Shown: positions 25,631 through 34,763, counted from the first letter of the stretch. The stretch: 64,000 nt of DNA from Candidatus Alistipes faecigallinarum (GCA_019115605.1 DXDG01000006.1:40386-104385), one strand, 5' to 3'. Program-made: numbers and translations. Notes: generated by a model not told the origin, from the sequence alone.

Positions 25631-26554
25631 TTATTTGTTCACCTGGAAACGGCGGTTGCCCGTCTTCAGGAAATCGACGATCTGACGCGCGGCGGCCAGA
25701 CCGGCGTTGATGTTCGCCTCGGCGGTCTCGGCACCCATCTTCTTGGGCGTGGCGAAGACCCGCTTGCCGAAGCGTTCGTCCAGCTCAGCCTGGTTGCCGG
25801 CGGCAATGTCGGTAACGTACTTCAGGTCCTCCCGCTCGGTGAGCGCCCGCAGAAGGCCCGCCTCGTCAATCACCTCCTTGCGCGCGGTGTTCACCAGCGT
25901 GGCGCCCGCGGGCATCGACATCAGCAGGTCATAGCCGATCGAGCCCTTCGTCTCGGGCGTGGCGGGAATGTGCAGCGAGAGGAAGTCCGACGAGCGGTAG
26001 AGCTCCTCGACGGAATCGACCTTGCGCACGCCGTCGGCCTCGAAGACGGCGGCGTCGGTAATGAACGGATCATAGGCCACGACCTCCATGCCCAGCGCCT
26101 TGCCCTTGCGGCCCACCAGACGGCCCACGTTGCCGTAGGCGTGGATGCCGAGGCGCTTGCCCTGGATCTCGGAGCCCGTGCCCGGCGTGAAGCGGTTGCG
26201 CGACATGTAGATCATCAGCGCGATAGCCAGCTCGGCCACGGCATTCGAGTTCTGGCCCGGGGTGTTCATCACCACGATGCCGCGCTCGGTGGCGGCGGCG
26301 AGGTCCACGTTGTCGTAACCCGCACCGGCACGCACCACGATGCGGAGGTTCTTCGCCGCGGCGATCACCTCCGAGGTGATCTTGTCGCTGCGGATGATCA
26401 GGGCGTCGGCATCGGCCACGGCCTCGAGCAGCTGCCCCTTGTCGGTATATTTTTCCAGGAGCGCCAGCTCGTATCCGGCCTCCTCGACGATGGCGCGGAT
26501 GCCATCGACCGCCTTCCTGGCAAAAGGCTTCTCGGTTGCTACCAGTATTTTCAT
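25631..26554 (-). CDS. serA: D-3-phosphoglycerate dehydrogenase, lysine type
   Basis: This 307-residue enzyme catalyses the first step of serine synthesis. The nucleotide fold has GIHAYGNVGR (residues 136-145), and substrate residues lie in RAGAGYDNVD and NTARKEVID. The usual TPH catalytic histidine is replaced by lysine (TPKKMG, Lys271), as in the type IIIK enzymes known from Entamoeba histolytica and Bacteroidales. There is no ACT or ASB regulatory domain, so serine feedback may be absent. The ATG at 26554 follows an A-rich leader. The frame stays open for 34 more codons to an ATG at 26656, only 9 bases after serC, so a longer form is possible. Confidence 0.9.
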   Translation of the reverse strand: MKILVATEKPFARKAVDGIRAIVEEAGYELALLEKYTDKGQLLEAVADADALIIRSDKITSEVIAAAKNLRIVVRAGAGYDNVDLAAATERGIVVMNTPGQNSNAVAELAIALMIYMSRNRFTPGTGSEIQGKRLGIHAYGNVGRLVGRKGKALGMEVVAYDPFITDAAVFEADGVRKVDSVEELYRSSDFLSLHIPATPETKGSIGYDLLMSMPAGATLVNTARKEVIDEAGLLRALTEREDLKYVTDIAAGNQAELDERFGKRVFATPKKMGAETAEANINAGLAAARQIVDFLKTGNRRFQVNK

Positions 26555-26665
26555 CGGTTTCGGATTTTCAATGTTCAACATTTCTTCATAGTCCCAGGCC
26601 TTCACCTCGCCCGTGAGGGCGTCGTATCCGGTCGGGACGTGCGCAACGAGCGGCATGGCTGCGGA

Positions 26666-27739
26666 CTATTTGGCGTGCTTGGCCGCAAAATCCTGCATGC
26701 ACTCCACCAGTACGCGGACGCTCTCGATCGGCAGCGCGTTGTAGCACGATGCGCGGAAGCCGCCCACCAGACGGTGGCCCTTGATACCCACGATGCCGCG
26801 GGCCTTGGCCTCCTCCATGAACGCGGGAGCCAGCTCCTCGTAGCCGTCGGCCATGACGAAGCAGATGTTCATCAGCGAGCGGTCCTCCTTCTCGACCGTG
26901 CCGCGGAAAAGCGGGTTGCGGTCGATCTCCCCGTAGAGCAGGGCGGCCTTCTCGCGGTTGCGGCGGTAGATCTCCTCCACGCCGCCGATCGACTTGAGCC
27001 AGCGCAGCGTCTCCATCAGGACGTAGATCGGGAATACGGGAGGCGTGTTGAACATCGAGTTGTTCTCCACGTGGGTGCGGAACGACACCATCGTCGGCAG
27101 GTCGCGGACAATGTGGTCGAGCATCTCCTCGCGGATGATCGAGAAGGTTACGCCGGCCGGGGCGAGGTTCTTCTGCGCACCGCCGTAGATCATGGCGTAC
27201 TTCGAAACGTCCACCGGACGCGAAAGAATGTCCGACGACATGTCGGCGATCAGAGGCACCGGCGAGTCGATATCCTCGTGGTACTCCGTACCGTAGATCG
27301 TATTGTTCGACGTGATATGCAGGTAGTCCAGATCCTCGGGAATGACAAAGCCCTTCGGAATGTAGGTGAAATTCCGGTCCTCGGACGATGCCACGACCTC
27401 CACCTCACCGTAACGCTTGGCCTCCTTGATGGCCTTCTTCGACCAGACTCCCGTGTTCACATAGCCCGCCTTGCGGCCGAGGAAGTTCGCGGCGACCTCG
27501 TAGAAAAGCGTGCTGGCGCCGCCGCCCAGATAGATGATCTTGTAGTTGTCGGGAATCGACAGCAGTTCGCGGAAAAGGCGGTCGGCCTCCTCCATCACCG
27601 CATCAAAATCCTTCGAACGGTGTGAAATCGAGAGCACGGAGAGTCCCGTACCGTTGAAGTCGAGCACGGCCTGAGCCGCCTTTTCGATCACCTCGTCCGC
27701 CAGGATCGAGGGTCCGGCGTTGAAATTGTGTTTTTTCAT
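26666..27739 (-). CDS. serC: Phosphoserine aminotransferase
   Basis: This 357-residue PLP enzyme converts 3-phosphohydroxypyruvate to phosphoserine. The start [20 protein letters not shown] and the [11 protein letters not shown] segment are typical. The Schiff-base lysine lies in [11 protein letters not shown], and phosphate-binding residues are expected near [11 protein letters not shown]. It is the first gene of the serine unit, preceded by an exact -7 box. Together with serA it gives two of the three steps; the phosphatase step is not represented here. Confidence 0.95.
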   Translation of the reverse strand: MKKHNFNAGPSILADEVIEKAAQAVLDFNGTGLSVLSISHRSKDFDAVMEEADRLFRELLSIPDNYKIIYLGGGASTLFYEVAANFLGRKAGYVNTGVWSKKAIKEAKRYGEVEVVASSEDRNFTYIPKGFVIPEDLDYLHITSNNTIYGTEYHEDIDSPVPLIADMSSDILSRPVDVSKYAMIYGGAQKNLAPAGVTFSIIREEMLDHIVRDLPTMVSFRTHVENNSMFNTPPVFPIYVLMETLRWLKSIGGVEEIYRRNREKAALLYGEIDRNPLFRGTVEKEDRSLMNICFVMADGYEELAPAFMEEAKARGIVGIKGHRLVGGFRASCYNALPIESVRVLVECMQDFAAKHAK

Positions 27740-27789
27740 AATATCACGCGATTTGGTTGTTTGAGTTACAAACTGTTATTACACTAACA

Positions 27790-27797
27790 CAAATATA
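27790..27797 (-). promoter_or_regulatory. -7 box for serC-serA-DUF1015
   Basis: The minus strand reads TATATTTG, an exact TAnnTTTG match, 51-58 bases before the serC start. TTTG occurs upstream but at a shorter spacing than usual. Confidence 0.5.
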
Positions 27798-27882
27798 ACA
27801 AAAAATAAATTCCAAATGCAAGAGTCCGTGAAATAAATTTCACTCCGGCATCCGAAGCCGGTCCTTTTTGAATTGTTTTTAT

Positions 27883-27890
27883 TAAATTTG
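27883..27890 (+). promoter_or_regulatory. -7 box for the yicC-gmk-nadD-ddl operon
   Basis: TAAATTTG matches TAnnTTTG exactly, 23-30 bases before the yicC ATG. It is divergent from the serC promoter in the same AT-rich 173-base region. Confidence 0.5.
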
Positions 27891-27912
27891 CCGAAATTTA
27901 ACGTCCACGCAG

Positions 27913-28797
27913 ATGGTAAAATCGATGACCGGCTTCGGCAAAAGCGAAGCCACGCTCGCCAAACGGAAAATCACGGTCGAAATACGTTCGCTGAATTCCA
28001 AGCAGATGGATCTCTCGCTGCGCCTGCCGGCAATCTACCGCCAGGCCGAATACGAGATCCGCAACCGGGTAACGCGCGCCCTGCAGCGCGGCAAGGTCGA
28101 TCTCTTCATTGCGGTGGAGTCGGCGACCGTCGATACGTCGGCCCATATAAATAAGGAGGCGCTGGCCGCCTACGCCGCCGAGCTGCGCGATGCGGCCCGC
28201 GGCGCCGGACTCGACCCCGCGGCAGCAGGGTGGGACGCCGCCGCCCTGCAGGTGCTCATGCGCCTGCCCGACGTGGTGTCCACCGATGCGGAGGAGGTCT
28301 CCGAAGAGGAGATCACGGCGCTGATGGCTGCCGTTGACGAGGCCTGCAGCCGTCTGAACGCCTTCCGCGAGCAGGAGGGAGCCATCCTGATTGCCGACCT
28401 GCTGCGCCGCGTCGATCTGATCGAACACTACAAGGAGGAGGTCGTACCCTTCGAGAAGGCCCGCACCGAGAACATCCGGGCCCGGATCCTGGACAACCTC
28501 GCCAAACTCCCGGTCGAGGTGGACCGCAACCGCCTTGAGCAGGAGATGATCTTCTACCTCGAAAAACTCGACATCACCGAAGAGAAGGTGCGCCTGACGA
28601 ACCACTGCCGCTACTTCCGCGAGGTGGCCGCCGCGGAGGAGGGTGTGGGCCGCAAGCTGGGATTCATCGCCCAGGAGATGGGCCGCGAGATCAACACGAT
28701 GGGATCGAAGGCCAACGAGGCGACCATCCAGCGGCTTGTGGTCCAGATGAAGGACGAGCTGGAGAAGATCAAGGAACAGGTACTCAATATCTTATAA
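27913..28797 (+). CDS. yicC: YicC family endoribonuclease
   Basis: This 294-residue protein starts MVKSMTGFGKSEA, the family signature, followed by VEIRSLNSKQMDLSLRLP. The C-terminal DUF1732 region contains the conserved EEKVRLTNHC and GRKLGFIAQEMGREINTMGSK. E. coli YicC and relatives are metal-dependent endoribonucleases involved in small-RNA turnover; that activity is taken from the family. It heads an operon with gmk and nadD, a common arrangement for yicC. Confidence 0.92.
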   Translation: MVKSMTGFGKSEATLAKRKITVEIRSLNSKQMDLSLRLPAIYRQAEYEIRNRVTRALQRGKVDLFIAVESATVDTSAHINKEALAAYAAELRDAARGAGLDPAAAGWDAAALQVLMRLPDVVSTDAEEVSEEEITALMAAVDEACSRLNAFREQEGAILIADLLRRVDLIEHYKEEVVPFEKARTENIRARILDNLAKLPVEVDRNRLEQEMIFYLEKLDITEEKVRLTNHCRYFREVAAAEEGVGRKLGFIAQEMGREINTMGSKANEATIQRLVVQMKDELEKIKEQVLNIL

Positions 28798-28866
28798 AAA
28801 CGGCGGGCTTCCGTGCCGGCCGCGGGCCGGTGCAGGGCGCCGCTTTCGGAAAACGCATTTGCAAAC

Positions 28867-29436
28867 ATGGGCAAGGTTATCATATTCTCGGCTCCGAGCG
28901 GTTCGGGCAAGACGACGATCGTCCACCGCCTGCTGGGGCGCTATCCGCAGCTGGAGTTCTCGATCTCGGCAACGAGCCGCGCCCCGCGCGGTACGGAGCG
29001 CGACGGCGTGGACTACTACTTCCTCACGCCGGAGGCCTTCGCGCAGGCCGTGGCCGACGCGCGCTTCGTCGAGTGGGAGGAGGTCTACAAGGGCACCTGC
29101 TACGGCACACTGCGCAGCGAGGTCGAGCGCATCTGGCAGAAGGGGCACATCATCGTCTTCGATGTCGACGTGATGGGCGGCATCAACCTCAAGCGCATCT
29201 TCGGCGCCGACGCCTGCTCGGTATTCATCATGCCCCCCTCGATCGAGGAGCTGCGCCGCCGCCTCGAAGGGCGCGGCACGGATGCTCCCGAGGTAATCGA
29301 GCGCCGCGTGGCCAAGGCCCAATTCGAACTGACGAAGGCTCCGGAGTTCGACCATGTGGTGATGAACGACCGCCTCGACGAGGCCGTCGAAAAGACCTGC
29401 GCCATCCTCGACGCATTTATCCGCAGCGAGGCATGA
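28867..29436 (+). CDS. gmk: Guanylate kinase
   Basis: This 189-residue enzyme phosphorylates GMP to GDP. The P-loop is SAPSGSGKTT (residues 8-17). GMP-binding features follow: ISATSRAPRGTERDGVDYYF and FVEWEEVYKGTCYGT. The ATG at 28867 is chosen because it begins directly before the first strand (MGKVIIFSAPSGSGKT); an upstream in-frame ATG at 28813 would add an unconserved tail. The stop overlaps the nadD start by four bases (ATGA). Confidence 0.95.
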   Translation: MGKVIIFSAPSGSGKTTIVHRLLGRYPQLEFSISATSRAPRGTERDGVDYYFLTPEAFAQAVADARFVEWEEVYKGTCYGTLRSEVERIWQKGHIIVFDVDVMGGINLKRIFGADACSVFIMPPSIEELRRRLEGRGTDAPEVIERRVAKAQFELTKAPEFDHVVMNDRLDEAVEKTCAILDAFIRSEA

Positions 29437-30251
29437 AACGCGTGATGCTCTACTTCGGGTCGTTCAATCCGATCCACAAGGGACATACGGCCCTGGCGGA
29501 ATATGTCCTCGACAGCGGCCTCTGCGACGAGGTCGTTCTCGTCGTATCGCCCCGGAGCCCCTACAAGGAGGAGGCCGACCTGGCTCCCGAGATGGACCGT
29601 TTCGAGATGGCCGAGATCGCCTGCGCCGCCTCGAAATATCCCGAAAAAATCAAGCCTTCGGTCATCGAGTTCCTGCTTCCGAAACCTTCATACACCATCG
29701 ATACGCTCCGTTACCTCGAAGAGAACTTCGGACGGGAGATGTGTTTTTCGATCCTTATGGGCGGCGACCAGATCGCACGTCTCGACGGATGGAAGGAGTA
29801 TGAACGCATCCTCGAATATCCCATCTATGTCTATCCGCGGCGCGATGCACGGACAGAGCGTTTTGCCGGGCGGTTTACGCTGCTCGAAGGAGCGCCCCTG
29901 CAGGAGTTTGCGGCAACCGACATCCGCGCCCGCATCGAACGGGGCGAGGAGGTGGATGAACTGCTCGGGAAGGGTGTGGCGGACTACATCCGCCGCAAGG
30001 GGCTGTGGAGCCCCGCCATGCGCATGGCAGCCCTCACGACCCGCATCGACGCCGACCCCGAGGCTGCCGCCAATGCCGACCTGCTGGTCGAACGCGGCAA
30101 GCTGCATTACCGACTCAACGAGTGGGGAGCCGCTCTGAACGACTTCAACCGGGCGCTGGCTCTCGACAAGGAGCACACCGAAGCCCGGCAGTATGTCGAG
30201 ATGGTGCAGGAGATCCTCCAGTTCCGCTATACGGACCTCTACAACCCCTGA
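29433..30251 (+). CDS. nadD: Nicotinate-nucleotide adenylyltransferase with TPR-like C-terminal extension
   Basis: This 272-residue protein makes deamido-NAD from nicotinate mononucleotide. Residues 1-190 are a complete NadD: GSFNPIHKGH (residues 10-18), SPYKEE, SYTIDTLRYL, MGGDQIARLDGWK, and a C-terminal ATDIRARI block. About 80 extra residues follow. Residues ~217-250 (LVERGKLHYRLNEWGAALND, then RALALDKEHTEARQYV) read like one TPR helix pair plus a capping helix. The family usually has about 190-220 residues. The ATG at 29433 overlaps the gmk stop. Confidence 0.9.
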   Translation: MKRVMLYFGSFNPIHKGHTALAEYVLDSGLCDEVVLVVSPRSPYKEEADLAPEMDRFEMAEIACAASKYPEKIKPSVIEFLLPKPSYTIDTLRYLEENFGREMCFSILMGGDQIARLDGWKEYERILEYPIYVYPRRDARTERFAGRFTLLEGAPLQEFAATDIRARIERGEEVDELLGKGVADYIRRKGLWSPAMRMAALTTRIDADPEAAANADLLVERGKLHYRLNEWGAALNDFNRALALDKEHTEARQYVEMVQEILQFRYTDLYNP

Positions 30252-30302
30252 TCGCGAAGGCGGACTAAACCCAAAAGGAATCACGACAACCACACGAAAC
30301 AG

Positions 30303-31289
30303 ATGGAACGACTGAAAATAGCACTCATGGCGGGCGGAGACTCCCCCGAACGGGAAATCGCCCTGCAAAGCGCCGCGCAGATCCGTGCGGCGCTCGATCC
30401 GCAGAAATACGACATACGGGTCATTGACCTGCACCACCGCGACTGGCACTACACGGCCCCCGACGGCCGGCAGTGGCAGGTGGACAAGAACGACTTCTCG
30501 CTCACGGTCGAGGGCGAGCGCACGGCGTTCGACTATGCGCTCATCATCATCCACGGCACCCCGGGCGAGGACGGCAAGCTGCAGGGATACCTCGACATGA
30601 TGGGCATTCCCTATTCGTCGTGCTCGATGACCTCGTCGGTAATCACCTTCGACAAGATCACCACCAAGCGCACGCTCGCCGGGCGCGGCATCCACCTCGC
30701 CCGCGAGATCTTCCTCCGCCGGGGCGACCGCATCGACACCGCCGGGATCATCGAAAAGCTGGGCATGCCCCTCTTCGTGAAGCCCAACGCCAACGGGTCG
30801 TCGTTCGGCGTAACGAAGGTACACACCCCCGAGGAGCTTCCGGCAGCGATCGACGCCGCCTTCGCCCAGGGCGACGAGATTCTCGTCGAGGAGTGCATCA
30901 AGGGGCGCGAGATGGGTTGCGGCGTGATGATTGCCCAGGGCCGCGAATACCTCTTCCCCATTACGGAGATCGTGCCCAAGAAGGACTTTTTCGACTACGA
31001 GGCCAAATATACGGCCGGCTGTTCCGAGGAGATCACCCCGGCACGCATCTCGCCCGAGGTGAAGGCCGAGCTGAACCGCATGACCCTCGAAGCCTACCGC
31101 ACGTGCCGCTGCTCGGGCGTCGTGCGCGTGGACTTCATCGTGACGGACGAGGGAAAACCTTACTTCATCGAGCTCAACTCGATCCCCGGCATGAGCGCCG
31201 GGAGCATCGTTCCCAAGCAGGTGCGCGCGATGGGCATGACCCTCGGCGAACTGTTCGACATAATCATCGCTGATACCTGCAAACGATGA
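30303..31289 (+). CDS. ddl: D-alanine--D-alanine ligase
   Basis: This 328-residue ATP-grasp ligase makes the D-Ala-D-Ala dipeptide of peptidoglycan. It has the GGDSPEREIALQSA start, HGTPGEDGKLQGYLD, and VKPNANGSSFGVTKV as the ATP-binding strand. FIELNSIPGMSAGSIVPKQ near the end holds the metal ligands and the serine-rich lid. It is 51 bases after nadD in the same direction and overlaps the next gene by four bases. Confidence 0.94.
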   Translation: MERLKIALMAGGDSPEREIALQSAAQIRAALDPQKYDIRVIDLHHRDWHYTAPDGRQWQVDKNDFSLTVEGERTAFDYALIIIHGTPGEDGKLQGYLDMMGIPYSSCSMTSSVITFDKITTKRTLAGRGIHLAREIFLRRGDRIDTAGIIEKLGMPLFVKPNANGSSFGVTKVHTPEELPAAIDAAFAQGDEILVEECIKGREMGCGVMIAQGREYLFPITEIVPKKDFFDYEAKYTAGCSEEITPARISPEVKAELNRMTLEAYRTCRCSGVVRVDFIVTDEGKPYFIELNSIPGMSAGSIVPKQVRAMGMTLGELFDIIIADTCKR

Positions 31290-31867
31290 TCGAGATCGAC
31301 GACAAGATCGTAAGCGCCGACCTGCTGCGCGAATGCTTCGCCTGCGACATCGCCCGCTGCAAGGGCATCTGCTGCGTCGAAGGGAATGCCGGAGCGCCGC
31401 TCGAAGCCGACGAGGTGGAGATCCTCGAACGCGAATATCCCAACTACCGTTCCTACATGACCCCCGAGGGCATCGAAGCCGTCGAACGGCAGGGTTTCAT
31501 GGTCGTGGACGAGGAGGGCGACCTGACCACGCCGCTCGTCGGCGATGCCGAGTGCGCCTACACCTACACCGAAAACGGAGTAACGCTCTGCGCCATCGAG
31601 AAGGCGTGGCTGGAGGGCAAGACACCGTTCCGCAAGCCCATCTCGTGCCATCTCTATCCGATCCGCCTGATGCACTTCTCGAACGGTACGACGGGGCTCA
31701 ACTACCACCGCTGGTCGGTATGCGCCCCGGCACGCGCCCTCGGGGCCAAACTGGGCATTCCGGTCTACAAGGCCCTGCGCGAGCCGATCATCCGCCGCTT
31801 CGGCGAGGAGTTCTACAAGGCCCTCGAAGCCGCCGAAGCGCTGCTGAAAGACAACGACACGAAATAA
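31286..31867 (+). CDS. DUF3109 family cysteine-rich protein
   Basis: This 193-residue cytoplasmic protein has a conserved cysteine pattern: CFACDIARCKGICCVEG near residue 17, then a Cys in DAECAYTY, VTLCAIE, SCHLYPIR and WSVCAPA. The family (DUF3109, related to YkgJ-type putative metal or Fe-S binders) is common in Bacteroidetes next to cell-wall or housekeeping genes. A metal-binding role is inferred from the cysteines only. Translational coupling to ddl (ATGA overlap) suggests steady co-production. Confidence 0.85.
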   Translation: MIEIDDKIVSADLLRECFACDIARCKGICCVEGNAGAPLEADEVEILEREYPNYRSYMTPEGIEAVERQGFMVVDEEGDLTTPLVGDAECAYTYTENGVTLCAIEKAWLEGKTPFRKPISCHLYPIRLMHFSNGTTGLNYHRWSVCAPARALGAKLGIPVYKALREPIIRRFGEEFYKALEAAEALLKDNDTK

Positions 31868-31877
31868 AACCGAACGC

Positions 31878-33077
31878 ATGAAAAGATACCTGCTGATTCT
31901 CGCCGCCCTCATGACGGTCTCGACGACCACGGCCGCGGCACGCAACCCCCGCAAAACCACCCGCACGGCACGTCTGGAGGCCGCCGAGCGCACGGCCGAC
32001 TCGCTGCGCGCCGTAACGGCCCGCCAGGCCGCACTCATCGACTCGCTGCAGAACCTCGCGGCGGCCCTCGACGACGAGCTCTATACCGAGGAGAGCGTCA
32101 CGCCGCAGATCGACACGCGCACACCCGAAGAGATCGCCGCCGACTCCGTGGCCGACATGCGCCGCCGCATGGAGCGCAAGGAGATCCATTCGACCTTCGA
32201 GACCGACGACCTGGCGGTCATCGACACCCTCAGCTCGGGCAACGACGCTCTCTATGTCGTCCTGTTCGGCGACAACTCGTGGAAATACGTCCGCAACCGC
32301 GAGGTGGCCAAGGACAGCACGATCTTCGAGAAGTACTGGGACACGAAGTCGCTCTTCCCGTACAGCAGCGTTACGAAGGCCAACATTCCCGAATCGGTCG
32401 TCGTAACGCTGGTGGACTCCACCTCGGGATTCCACTATCCCTACAAGGGTGCGGTCAATCCGCGCGGCAAGTTCGGCCTGCGCCGCGGACGCCGCCACCA
32501 GGGCGTCGATCTGCCGCTCAAGATGCGCGACACGGTCTATGCGACCTTCAGCGGCCGCGTGCGCATCTCGCAGTCCGTGCGCGGCTACGGCAACCTGATC
32601 ATCATCCGCCACGACAACGGACTGGAGACCTACTACGGGCACCTCTCCGAGCGGCTCGTCGAGCCGAACCAGTGGGTCGAGGCGGGGGAGATCATCGGTC
32701 TGGGCGGCTCCACGGGACGCTCGACGGGTCCCCACCTGCACTTCGAGACCCGCTACTACGGACAGTCGTTCGACCCCGAGCGGCTGATCGACTTCAAGCG
32801 CGGCATCCTCAACCGCGAGGTCTTCCTGCTCAAGCGTTCGTTCCTGAGCATCTACTCCAACGCCGGACAGGACTTCGACGACGAGGAGGCCAACGAGAAG
32901 CAGGACAAGCAGGAGGCCGCCGAGCGCGCCGCCATGCGCTACCACAAGATCCGCTCGGGCGACACGCTGGGACACCTCGCCGTAAAGTACGGCACGACCG
33001 TCAAGAAGATCTGCGCCCTGAACGGCATCAAGCCGACCACCATCCTGCGCATCGGCCGCACGCTGCGGGTACGGTAA
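31878..33077 (+). CDS. M23 peptidase with LysM domain
   Basis: This 399-residue exported peptidoglycan hydrolase or its regulator has the signal peptide MKRYLLILAALMTVSTTTAAA. A helical region with coiled-coil character (residues ~25-115) follows, then a linker. The M23 domain (residues ~185-310) keeps all zinc ligands: HQGVD (His207, Asp211) and HLHFE (His286 and His288). A LysM domain ends the protein (YHKIRSGDTLGHLAVKYGTT, last ~60 residues). The metal site is intact, so it is probably an active endopeptidase. It closes the operon and is followed by a strong terminator. Confidence 0.92.
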   Translation: MKRYLLILAALMTVSTTTAAARNPRKTTRTARLEAAERTADSLRAVTARQAALIDSLQNLAAALDDELYTEESVTPQIDTRTPEEIAADSVADMRRRMERKEIHSTFETDDLAVIDTLSSGNDALYVVLFGDNSWKYVRNREVAKDSTIFEKYWDTKSLFPYSSVTKANIPESVVVTLVDSTSGFHYPYKGAVNPRGKFGLRRGRRHQGVDLPLKMRDTVYATFSGRVRISQSVRGYGNLIIIRHDNGLETYYGHLSERLVEPNQWVEAGEIIGLGGSTGRSTGPHLHFETRYYGQSFDPERLIDFKRGILNREVFLLKRSFLSIYSNAGQDFDDEEANEKQDKQEAAERAAMRYHKIRSGDTLGHLAVKYGTTVKKICALNGIKPTTILRIGRTLRVR

Positions 33078-33099
33078 CCCGAAATTGCAGAGACCAGGA

Positions 33100-33136
33100 A
33101 AAAGCGCCCTCCCCGGCATGGGAGGGCGCTTTTCTC
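33100..33136. terminator. Bidirectional terminator between the M23 peptidase gene and proC
   Basis: A 13-bp perfect stem (33100-33112 with 33121-33133) is flanked by As on the left and Ts on the right. It serves both convergent genes. Confidence 0.9.
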
Positions 33137-33155
33137 ACGACGGCAGCGGGGGAGG

Positions 33156-33947
33156 CTACCGTTTGTCTTCGATGGCATCCACGGCGTCGATCACCGCCGC
33201 GCGGAAGCCCCGGCGTTCGAGTTCGGCGACCCCTACGATCGTCGTACCGCCCGGAGAGCAGACCGCATCCTTCATTGCGGCGGGATGCGTGCCCGAGGCG
33301 AGCTGCAGCTTGCCCGTGCCGACAATCATCTGGCTGGCCATACGGTAGGCATCGGCACGCGGGATGCCGTGCTTGACGGCCGCATCGGCCAGCGCTTCGA
33401 GGAACATCGCCACAAAGGCCGGGCCGCAACCGCAGACCGTGCCGGCGACACTCAACAGCGGGGTATCGACCGTCAGCAGCAGCCCGAGCCGCGAAAAGAG
33501 CCGCTCGAAACGCTCCCACTCCTCCGCGGAGAGCGAGTGGCGCCGTTCGCAGACGATGATTCCCTCGCCGACGGCCACCGGTGTGTTGGGGACCGTACTC
33601 AGATGGGACGTACCCGCGGGCAGCATCCGTTCGTAATCGTCGAAAGTGATGCCTGCGGCCACCGAGACCACGATCCGCCCCCGCAGCATCTCCCGCAGGG
33701 GTTCGATCACACCGGCTACCTGGTGCGGTTTGACGGCCACAACCACAAGGTCCGCAAAGACAACGAGATCCTCTGCACGCTCGAACGCACGGAATCCGCA
33801 GGGCTCCGTATTGCGGCGCAGCTTCCCGAAATCCCGGGCACAGGCGCCGATCGCTTCGGGCGCGAGCGCCCCGGTGGCAACCAGCCCCCGGGCCATGGCC
33901 TGCGCCATATTGCCGAATCCGATAAAACCGACCTTCAAGTTATCCAT
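33156..33947 (-). CDS. proC: Pyrroline-5-carboxylate reductase
   Basis: This 263-residue enzyme carries out the last step of proline synthesis. It starts with the Rossmann motif VGFIGFGNMAQAMARGL. VVAVKPHQV and VSVAAGITFDDYERML follow. The C-terminal domain has VCGCGPAFVAMFLEALADAA and the signature PGGTTIVGVAELERRGFRAA. All conserved blocks are present. It is followed by a terminator and preceded by yggS, a linkage seen in many bacteria. Confidence 0.95.
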   Translation of the reverse strand: MDNLKVGFIGFGNMAQAMARGLVATGALAPEAIGACARDFGKLRRNTEPCGFRAFERAEDLVVFADLVVVAVKPHQVAGVIEPLREMLRGRIVVSVAAGITFDDYERMLPAGTSHLSTVPNTPVAVGEGIIVCERRHSLSAEEWERFERLFSRLGLLLTVDTPLLSVAGTVCGCGPAFVAMFLEALADAAVKHGIPRADAYRMASQMIVGTGKLQLASGTHPAAMKDAVCSPGGTTIVGVAELERRGFRAAVIDAVDAIEDKR

Positions 33948-33966
33948 AGGCGTTGGTTTTGAACGA

Positions 33967-34632
33967 TCATTTCGAATAGTCCCGCTCGCCGAAGATCAGC
34001 GAACCGACGCGCACCATCGTCGAGCCGCAGGCAACGGCCAGACGGAAATCGTGCGACATGCCCATCGACAGCGTATCGAACGTCTCCCCGAAGGCGGGCT
34101 TCAGCTCCTCGAAGCAGCGTTTCAGACGCTCGAAATCACTGCGGATAACCGCCTCGTCGTCCGTATTGGTGGCGATGCCCATCACGCCGCGCACACGCAG
34201 GTTGGGCATCGCGGCAAAGGGGGTTGCGGCCAGGTAGTCGCGCAGCTGCGCGGGATCCCAGCCCGACTTGGTCTCCTCGCGGGCAACGTGGATCTCGAGC
34301 AGGATATCGATCACGCGGCCGCAGCGGGCCGCCTGTGTCTGGATCGCCTTGGCGAGGCGGGCGCTGTCCACCGAATGGATCAACTGCACGAAAGGTGCGA
34401 TGTACTTGACCTTGTTGGTCTGCAGGTGGCCGATCATGTGCCACTCGATATCCTTGGGAAGCAGCTCGTATTTCTCGCGCAGCTCCTGCGGACGGCTCTC
34501 GCCGAAGATGCGCTGCCCGGCGTCGTAGGCCTCGCGGATCAGCTCCGCAGGGTGGGTTTTCGAGACGGCAACGAGCGTTACCCCCTCGGGCAATTCGGCC
34601 CGCACACGGGCCAGTTGTTGGGTTACCGACAT
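33967..34632 (-). CDS. YggS/PLPBP family PLP homeostasis protein
   Basis: This 221-residue, single-domain PLP-binding protein is related to alanine racemase barrels. The lysine that binds PLP is Lys25 in LVAVSKTHP. WHMIGHLQTNKVKYI and MGMSHDFRLAVACGSTMVRVG are diagnostic. The family buffers free PLP and affects amino-acid and keto-acid balance; it has no known enzymatic reaction. It lies 19 bases upstream of proC on the same strand and is likely cotranscribed. Confidence 0.93.
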   Translation of the reverse strand: MSVTQQLARVRAELPEGVTLVAVSKTHPAELIREAYDAGQRIFGESRPQELREKYELLPKDIEWHMIGHLQTNKVKYIAPFVQLIHSVDSARLAKAIQTQAARCGRVIDILLEIHVAREETKSGWDPAQLRDYLAATPFAAMPNLRVRGVMGIATNTDDEAVIRSDFERLKRCFEELKPAFGETFDTLSMGMSHDFRLAVACGSTMVRVGSLIFGERDYSK

Positions 34633-34712
34633 AGAAACGGTGAATTTTGACAGGTAAAGTTACACAAATTTTCCCGATTCATCGTCGCGGAATCCGCATC
34701 GGAGCCTCTTTT

Positions 34713-34743
34713 TTTGCCGTTCCGGAATAGTTTTCTATCTTTA
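34713..34743 (+). promoter_or_regulatory. Promoter of the dipeptidase-lpd unit
   Basis: TTTG (34713-34716), a 19-base spacer and TATCTTTA (34736-34743, seven of eight positions of TAnnTTTG) form a good Bacteroidetes promoter. It lies 21 bases before the ATG at 34764. Confidence 0.6.
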
Positions 34744-34763
34744 CGGGGTAAAATGCGCAACCT

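Noticed and set aside
24263..27625. An 1120-codon open frame on the plus strand, antisense to the DUF1015 gene, serA and serC.
   Set aside because: It is the mirror of three well-supported genes; the product is low-complexity and Arg/His/Gly-rich with no domain. GC-rich codon use leaves few stops on the opposite strand.
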